Below, piece after piece: positions 57,340 to 64,000 of a stretch of 64,000 bases of DNA (its first letter is position 1; every line of letters starts with the position of its first letter). The notes beneath the pieces are model-generated. The model was not told the origin of the DNA, did not search any database, and saw only the letters and a program-made list of their open reading frames with translations. Origin of the DNA: Narthecium ossifragum. Lineage: Eukaryota > Streptophyta > Magnoliopsida > Dioscoreales > Nartheciaceae. A program made the translations under genes and the position numbers. The stretch is from NCBI GenBank assembly GCA_963920575.1, contig OY986974.1, positions 7,688,610-7,752,609 of the forward strand, written 5' to 3'.

Positions 57340-57650
57340 AGCCTCCTCACGTAGTATGATCGGCGCATTAGAAATGTTTGATGCAATTCCATATGAAAAA
57401 TGACATATGTTTGTTGTCGAATTGCCATCATATGGTCCATGCGCCATAAGACTCTCTTGCCTTTCGCGTTCTCTTCGTCGTCACTAGCCCAATTATCGTG
57501 TTGTCAAAGCCTCAGTGACAACAGTTGTATCATCAATCTCCTCATGAACTATGAACGGCGCATTAGGAACATTTGATCTAGTTCCATATGAAAAATGTAC
57601 GGGGTGAGTTGTTGAAATGCAATCATATGGTCCACACACCATAAGCTCTG
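57340..57650 (-). repeat. Diverged tandem duplication at the Helitron 5' region
   Basis: Two minus-strand copies of about 110-130 bp (57645-57515 and 57440-57335) translate as VCGPYDCISTTHPVHFSYG and AHGPYDGNSTTNICHFSYG, each followed by NAP(F/I)I...EE...DTTVVTE. They are about three-quarters alike by eye. The first is fused to the end of the Athila-like gag frame and the second leads toward the Helitron N-terminus, so the Helitron boundary probably lies at or before the first copy. Confidence 0.7.
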
Positions 57651-60600
57651 TCAAATACTCAAGCGTCAGGATCTTTTTGTAAAATTCACCATTACACATC
57701 ATCTCAACAAATTGGCGTTCTCTAACAGTTAAACCATCATAGAAATAACTAACAAGACGCCAACTTTCATATCCATGATGAGGACATAAATTCAACGTGT
57801 CTTTAAATCGTTCACACGCCTGATACAAAGTTTCACTATCCTTCTGTGTGAAGATCGAAATCTGTCTCTTAAGTGCATTGGTTTTGTGTTGTGGGAAATA
57901 CTTGTTGAAAAATATCTGTGTCATTTCAGCCCAAGATCCTATAGATCGTGGCCTCAAGGAATATACTCTTTGCTCTATCCTTCAGTGAGAAGGGAAAGAA
58001 CTTAAGTCGGATCATATCTAGTGCACCTGGTTGGCCATGGAAGGTCGCTACTACTTCCTCAAACTCCCTAATATGCACATATTGATTTTCATTTTCCAAC
58101 CCATGAAAGGTAGTGTGAGGACCTATCCCTCTACCCCTGTGGCTCGTTGTAGACCGCAAGGGCAATTTCGTAAATTGCGCCTTGTTGGGTTGTTTCACAC
58201 CCGCGTGTGCACACACTGGCCTTGTCTGTGTTTATGTTTGTTTAGAATGGCTAGGTGAACCCGGGATCGAAAGATCCGGACTTGGGCTTGAGTTCTTGCC
58301 CAAGTTTAGCTTTCAGCACACAAAGGATCGATCCTCTCTGGCTAAGGGATCGATCCTCTTCGTGCCAGAAAGCCTTATGAAATCATTGTGAAGGATCGAT
58401 CCTCCCTTGAGGAAGGATCGATCATTCATAAGTCGGTTGGTTTTCTGCTTCGCGAGGACGGCCGCCGTTGGCCGTCGCTCTCTCTTGTCAGAGGGGGAGG
58501 ACTTTCCCTCCCCTCCCCCAGCTTTTTCCCCTCTTTCCCGGCTGTCCCCTCCCCCCTTTTTCCTTCCTTTTCTTCCCCTCTTCCTCCTCCTCCTTTCTTC
58601 TTCTTCTTCTCTTCTCTTCTCCCCCGAAGCTCTGCTCTTCCCCTGTTCCGGCAGCCAAGCTTCATCTCTTCCGTTCTCCCTCCTCCGACCATCAAATTGG
58701 GTGTTCTTTGGCTCGTTGGATTCGTGACAACGAGAGAAAGATCCCTGAAGTGGTTTGGAGGCTTGTTGGTGATCAAATCGCGGGGAATTAGCCGAGGAAA
58801 GCGCAGCTAGGTAGGGTTATACCTACTGTGTTCTTTTCGGGTTTTCTTGAGATCTAGCCGTTGGATCTTGTTGATCCTTGCTTTGTTAGATTTCTCATAC
58901 CTGTTAGAATAACTGATTTAAGTTTCATGTTGATCAGTTGAGATTTGAGTAGGTTTTATGCATGATTAGCCTCGGATTTCTGGTTTTCTGCTGTTCTTGA
59001 GAAACAGCCGGCTTGCGGCGAGTTTTCCGGCTGTTGAGTACATGATCTTGGCTTTTCATAAACATAAGAGTTGTCGAGCTCTTCATTAGCTTTCCATTCC
59101 ATCTTGTTTCGTATTTTTCCGATTTTTCTACGAATTGTTATGAATTGTTTTCTGAAGGGCTGCGTTTCCGAAATTAAATGGGAAGCTGGTTTGATGCCTT
59201 AGGATCGATCCCAATTTTGGTAGGATCGATCCCAAGGCTGGCTGAAGGTGTTTTATGATCTATATTTAGCGATTTTGATTAATGCTTTCCCGTTAATCCA
59301 ACCGTTGGATGTTTGTGGATTTTGGATATGTTGATCCAGGTATATACACCTACTGGTGGCTAAGTTGGATCTTGAATCTCGTTTGGACGTCGGATCGACG
59401 GGATCAATTAGCCCCTAAGTAGAAATTTATGGGTTTTGAATATAATATTATATTTCGGAATATAATATTATATTGTTTACTGTCCTTCATCGTTTTCGGG
59501 GTTGCTTCCCGTTGCAGGAGTCCGCGGTTGACGGTTGCGGTACCGTCGTAATGCCGGAACCCGCTGCGGATCGGCTGGCAGCTGTTGGTGGTACCGCTGC
59601 ATCGATCCAGTAGACTTATATGATGCTTGACATACTGTTGCATGCCTTTCCTATTATTTGTGTATGTCATAGCATGCATTGTTGTTGTGTGCATTAGTTG
59701 CATTGGTTAGGGCGTGGGTGATCTTTGGGTCGCCGTCCCGAGGCTGGAAGCTCGGACTTAGCCCTAGGACCGGGGTTGGGTAGTTTGGACCCGGTTGGAA
59801 TTGTGGTGTCCAGTCGATTCAATGATATGCTTAGATGACTGGTACACTTGTGGCTTGATGATTGTAGAGGTCGTGTCGGCCTCGAGTCGGAGGCTGAGGT
59901 GTAGCCGGTGTTCCACTGTGTCGACTCTTGAGTGGTAGAAATGGCCCCCTCAGCGGTGCCATTTCCCGCCTGCAGTGCCGGTTACCTGCATGTGAGTCAG
60001 CAGTGTTTGTTGAGCTTACTGTGTGCTGCTCCTGGGCACCAGGGACACGCGGTGGGGTTATGGGACCCCTGTATACACCCAGATCCTACTCGAGGGCGAC
60101 ACTCTTGCGTTTCCCTCTTCCTTCTGTGTGTCGTAGTGTAGATCCCTACTGAGCTTAGTGCTCACACCTACCCGGGCTGCGTTTGCAGGTGCAGGCGGCA
60201 GTTCTTCTTCTGTGGCCCCTACCGGGCAGTTGGTTGGCGGTGCGGCGGCTCCAGGTGGGCTTGAGAGGTGGTGATCGTTTATTGCTTTTATAGCCTAAGT
60301 TAGATAGTCTCCTACGGGAGTAATGTTGTATTTGAATCGTCCCCTCTCCGAGGATATGTATATTAACACTTTGAGTTTTAAATCTGTGGTTCGAGATTTG
60401 GCTATTTATAATATTGTGTTTTAATAGAGGGTGCTTTTGGTGAATTGTTAGGGAGACCAATAGGTTAGAGGGAACCCTCGCCGTTCTTTTTCCGCGTTGG
60501 TTAGGTTCCGGTTCGCGTCGCCCGGCCCGGTTGGGCTTTCGCAGGTCGGGGCGCGACAGGTAGGAAGCAACTAAATCATGCCAGGTTTAAAGTCAACATG

Positions 60601-60855
60601 TGCAGCATTAGGTGAAAACATGATGCATGAAGGTGTAGCAGTGCGTGTTGGATGCAAATATTCTTGCAAACTCCTAGGAGCTTGTTGTTCCTCGTGCTCA
60701 GCCATAATGAAAGTATGATGTGAAGTTTGTGACTGTGTGTCAAAGAGATCAGCAATATATGTCTCACTATCAGAAGTTTCAGAATCACCCTCGGGGCGTC
60801 TAGCAAATCTGCCTAGTTCGTCTCTATACCGAGCCATACACCAACAAACACGCAA
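57493..60855 (-). pseudogene. Athila/Tat-like Ty3 gag, split by a family B solo LTR
   Basis: The minus-strand start at 60837 (MARYRDELGRF; or 60855) leads through MAEHEEQQAPRSLQEYL and VDFKPGMI, a stop (possible CAG to TAG), then LLP, where the solo LTR entered. Beyond the LTR the frame resumes as TFHGLENENQYVHIREFEEV and LKFFPFSLKDRAKS, then after a frameshift near 57955 RSIGSWAEMTQIFFNKYFP and CNGEFYKKILTLEYLTEL. These are the Retrotrans_gag blocks of Athila/Tat-type elements. No pol follows: the Helitron region takes its place. Confidence 0.85.
58114..60558 (+). mobile_element. Family B solo LTR nested in the Athila-like gag
   Basis: 2,445 bp, TGTGAGGACCTA...GGGGCGCGACA with perfect 5-bp duplication GGTAG (58109-58113, 60559-60563). 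GATCGATC palindromes at 58326/58348 and 58394/58416 (both pairs 22 bp apart) and 59203/59224 (21 bp). Hairpin TAGGTA/TACCTA at 58808-58825, AT palindrome pair near 59439. Removing it makes the gag reading continue across the site. Confidence 0.94.
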
Positions 60856-60993
60856 TCCAAAAGATGCAAACCAACTAAAGAAAAAAAAATCAAATCCAAA
60901 ATAAAGAAATAAAGACTAAAGAAAATGAACGAAGTTACCGCTTTCGGTGTCTACAATCACAATAATCTGATTCTGGCGCTTTTCTGAATCGTC

Positions 60994-61011
60994 TCCCCGG
61001 CAACGGCGCCA
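60994..61011 (-). promoter_or_regulatory. Primer binding site of the Athila/Tat-like element
   Basis: The minus strand reads TGGCGCCGTTGCCGGGGA, the usual primer site of Athila and related elements, often attributed to an Asp-type tRNA. It lies between the LTR end (about 61017) and gag, fixing the element's orientation. Confidence 0.88.
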
Positions 61012-62033
61012 ATTTTTGATGTCGCTCAAATGTGTCACGCACAGCGGTCACGGTGTAGTACAGCATAAGAGAGGTCGAATCCCACAGAGAGACAAGCAGG
61101 AAAGATCCAGAAACACAGATAACAATGAATTGAAAACAATCAAGAGCGATGAAAGTTAAGAAAATAGATCGGAGATGTAATGGTAAGATAAAGTTAACGA
61201 AAGAAATCAGGATTTGAATGAGGCTAGGCTTCAGGAATCACTTCACTCGGATTTAGGTTCTTCTCTTCTCAATGGTTCATATAATACTCAGTTAAGGGAT
61301 TCACATCCCAATCACCTTAACCGGAAGATATGGAATTATGAATCTGATAAAATATATAAATGTATCTTCCTACAATTGGTTCTTCCTTTTTATAGTTCTA
61401 ACTTCATCCAACCAAACCTAAGAATACACGATACCGGCTGTCACTACAGACAACGCGCAGCAAAAGTTCATCGGGACAAAGCCCTAACTCTAACCGGATC
61501 TCTAAGAATACACAATACCAACTCTCACAATCGGCAATGCATAGCAAAGATCTCACGGTATAGAGCCCCAACCTTATCTAACCAGATCCCTAAGAATACA
61601 CAATACCAGCTGTCACTACGGGCAATGCATAGCAAAGGTCTCACGAGACTTGGTAGGAGAATCAAAGGAGATAACTATGGGATCACAATATCATAAAAGA
61701 AGCATGACTGGATTTATAATAGTGTTTAACCACAAAGCATTCTGTGAAGATCCAATACATAAGAAGAGTTTAACAATAAAGATTAAAAACATGAACCATC
61801 GTTAGAGAAGAAACCCTAGTCCTCACTAGATCATCCGTCCGCCATGCCCGCGGATTACTCGGCCATAGATGGAGATTCCTCCATCTTCTTCCCTTGGAAA
61901 ACGTCCAAAAAAAGCCTCCAAAATCGTCCAAGAAGTCCCCCTCAAACCCTAGAAAGAGTCCTATTTATATCCCCAAAGTCTCTCCATCAACGGATTTGAT
62001 CTAAACCGTTGATTTAATTCACAGGGAACGTCC

Positions 62034-62480
62034 GATCGATCCTTCTCGGGGTGCTGGATCGATCGAATGCGTTAAAATCTTCAACTTCTAACTTCGCCCG
62101 TGTCCGATCGATCGGACTAAGGGAGTCGGATCGATCGGTCTCGTAAAAATCCTTCGTCTCTGGCTCTTCCCGAGTTCGATCGATGGATGGATCGATTGAA
62201 CTGTGTTCCTCTAAAAAGCATACGTTCTGTCACCCTTTAATTCCCAAGTCCGATCGATCGAATTACGAGTGTTGGATCGATCGGTTGAGTAAAAATCCGC
62301 TGTTTTTGGCTTTTTCCGAGTCCGATCGATCGGACCATTGGTGTCGGATCGATCGGACCATTGGTGTCGGATCGATCGGACCCCGTATGAGCGATGGAGA
62401 GATCGATCGGATGCATTATGGCTGAAAAACACATGTTCTGTCACGTTTTTGCGTGGTCCGATCGATCGGCGGATCGCTCG
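62034..62480. repeat. GATCGATC palindrome doublets in the Athila-like LTR
   Basis: GATCGATC pairs start at 62034/62056, 62106/62129, 62252/62275 and 62324/62347/62370, spaced 22-23 bp, usually as TCCGATCGATCGGA. Weaker copies lie at 62178, 62190, 62401, 62460 and 62472. Spacers between doublets contain short AAAAATCC and CTTTTTCCGAG-like strings. Confidence 0.85.
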
Positions 62481-63770
62481 GACTTCCAGCTTATTTTCCT
62501 TTCTGCCATTCAGACTGCGCCATCGGTACTGAAATTGCCGTAACTTCCTCTAGGAAACTCGGAATCACGAACCGTAAAATTCTCCAGAATCTAGACTTCA
62601 AGAGCTTTCCAACCATATATGGCACATCATCTGGTTCTTCATGAGCAGGTACAGATTAATTGTTGAAGTTGATCCATATACTCTTTTCAGCTTCTTTTAG
62701 CTCCAATTTCCTGCATTTTCCAAACAACCATGTGAAGCAACATATAGATATAAAAATAGTAATAAAGATGCTGATTAAGGATAATAATCTAGCAATTGAG
62801 ATGGTTATAAGGCTATTTAGAGTGCACTTTCATGCACTCATCAGTGACTCCCCTGGTTCAACCACAAGCCACACATGGGCCCACACAGATAAAGTAACAT
62901 ATATCGAGAATAACATTAAAAATAGTCGATTTATTGAAATCAGACCAACTATATAGCAAATTTCAAAAAAATCTTATCTTTCAATCTAGCACTCCGATTG
63001 ACATGAAATTTGGCATACCCTGAATCATATATCAAAACCTATAATTTCGGTAAGAATCTAGATTCTGTAAATGATGCATAAATCCTTCAAAGATAACTCA
63101 AATTGAAACCAAACTTCACAGATCTCTTCCTAAGATCATTAAGATCATCGCAATCAAGAATCAACTTAATCGAATAATTAAAAACCATAATTACACTAAT
63201 AAAGCTAACTATCCTATTTCAGCACAGGCAGATCATTTAATTTAGCAGAAATTCAACTTAGCTCCAAAAATCATGAAACCAGTTGCAGTTGAAAGATAAC
63301 TCATCAATATACAACTTTAATGTAGAACAATAACTGAGATCATGTTCACACAGCTGAGAAATCGAGCTTGAGCTCAACTATTCATCGAAGAACAGAACTT
63401 TGATAAAATCCGGGAAAAACATGCTTAAATCCGATTGAAATCCAAATCAATTCATTCCAAACTCAAGAGAGTAATTAAACTACCCTAGGAGCATCAATTA
63501 CTTTGAGGAAATCAAAGAATTAAAGGTTCAAACACATATTAACACTTAATCAAGGTCCTACGTCAAGAACCCTACCTCTACTAAGCTAATCCTTGGTTAA
63601 TCCGTCGTCAACCTTGCTAATCCACCTCCTCCCTCACCGTGGCATGCCTCCAAGCCGTCGGGGAAGCTGCCGAAGTCGGCCAGGCACTCCCTTTCCCACA
63701 GCCGTCGTCAAAGAAGAAGGAAAAGAAGGGAGAGAAAAGCCGGGTGGCGGGAAACAGAGGAAACAAGAGG

Positions 63771-63800
63771 AAGGAAGGAAGGAAGGAAGGAAGGAAGGAG
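63771..63800. repeat. (AAGG)n microsatellite
   Basis: About seven AAGG/GGAA units in the purine-rich leader of the Athila-like LTR. Confidence 0.85.
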
Positions 63801-64000
63801 GGGAAGCCCTCACCGAGGAACACCTCCAAGCTCGCCGAAGCTGCTTCCCTCTCTCTCTCTCGCCGGGGAAGGGATCGCGGGAACAACGGAAAGAAAAAGA
63901 AGAAGAAGAGAGGAAGGGGCTGATATCGGGTTCCGCGCCGACCTGCTATAGTAGCCGACCTGCCACAATAGCCGACCCGACTGCCCTCACGCCCGGGCTC

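Larger units (their letters stand above)
52691..57650 (-). mobile_element. Decayed Helitron, minus strand
   Basis: Reading right to left on the minus strand: a variable N-terminal part, a zinc-like CGHC region, the Rep domain with HUH and two-tyrosine motifs, a linker, and a PIF1-type helicase, the fixed order of plant Helitrons. Frameshifts and stops occur throughout. The 3' hairpin with CTRR was not found at the left end and the TC start was not fixed on the right, so limits are approximate. The minus-strand family B LTR lies immediately to the left. Confidence 0.85.
61017..64000 (-). mobile_element. 5' LTR of the Athila/Tat-like element, reaching the window edge
   Basis: On the minus strand the LTR ends about 61017 (...GACATCA) next to the primer site. 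It includes a purine-rich (minus: pyrimidine-rich) leader with (AAGG)n near 63771-63800, a donor-like AGTAGAGGTAGGG near 63573, a stretch like family B leaders near 63406-63432 and a GATCGATC cluster at 62034-62480. Its start lies beyond 64000, so it is at least 3.0 kb. No long gene was recognised in it. Confidence 0.65.

Noticed and set aside
61214..61696. 160-codon plus-strand frame as a host gene
   Set aside because: It lies in the Athila-like LTR and translates internal repeats (RIHDTGCHYRQR, RIHNTNSHNRQC); no domain.

Overview
The window reads as transposable-element-rich, gene-poor nuclear DNA of a flowering plant. The evidence is plant-type LTR retrotransposons (SIRE-like Ty1/copia, Tekay-like chromodomain Ty3, an Athila/Tat-like Ty3 element with a TGGCGCC primer site), a plant L1-type LINE with an RNase H tail, hAT, MuDR and CACTA remnants, PIF-like miniature elements, a Helitron, and a GT-AG intron gene of plant type. 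Species and monocot/dicot status cannot be settled from the sequence. One 200-base run of N marks an assembly gap. No rRNA, tRNA, CRISPR or bacterial-type features were seen.

Layout. 1-1141: end of a copia element with its 3' LTR. 1542-6.8 kb: a minus-strand Ty3 LTR fragment (family A) split by a complete-ended 4.0 kb hAT deletion derivative with an 8-bp target duplication. 6.9-8.46 kb: a 5'-truncated LINE. 9627-21729: a structurally complete Tekay-like Ty3 element (family B LTRs, primer site, gag-pol, polypurine tract, chromodomain, 5-bp target duplication) that landed 6 bp inside another family B LTR and whose integrase was later split by a family A solo LTR. 22.9-27.1 kb: miniature element(s), a MuDR fragment and a CACTA end. 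27.1-31.5 kb: a decayed SIRE-like copia element. 31.5-34.4 kb: an LTR-like fragment, unassigned DNA, two minisatellites and the gap. 34.8-36.0 kb: a phase-consistent three-exon gene fragment of unknown function. 36.9-39.4 kb: the best host gene candidate (five exons, unknown function). 42.5-52.7 kb: a minus-strand family B solo LTR that absorbed three further solo LTRs. 52.7-57.6 kb: a broken minus-strand Helitron. 57.5-64.0 kb: a minus-strand Athila/Tat-like Ty3 element (gag, primer site, LTR) with a family B solo LTR inside gag.

The most unusual signal lies in the LTRs. A 24-bp inverted repeat with fixed geometry (arm ACGGTCGAT, six variable bases, arm ATCGACCGT) recurs many times in LTRs of two unrelated superfamilies, copia and Ty3, within a homologous cassette carried in opposite orientations. 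A second TCGA palindrome, GATCGATC, occurs mostly as doublets about 19-23 bp apart in family B and Athila-like LTRs. These blocks, a hairpin overlapping a candidate splice donor, and a stretch shared between family B and Athila-like leaders suggest that leader modules move between LTR lineages.

Nearly every coding part of the mobile elements is broken by nonsense codons, frameshifts, altered catalytic residues or nested insertions, so the window is mostly a record of past activity. All domain names rest on motif recognition by eye; no database search was run.
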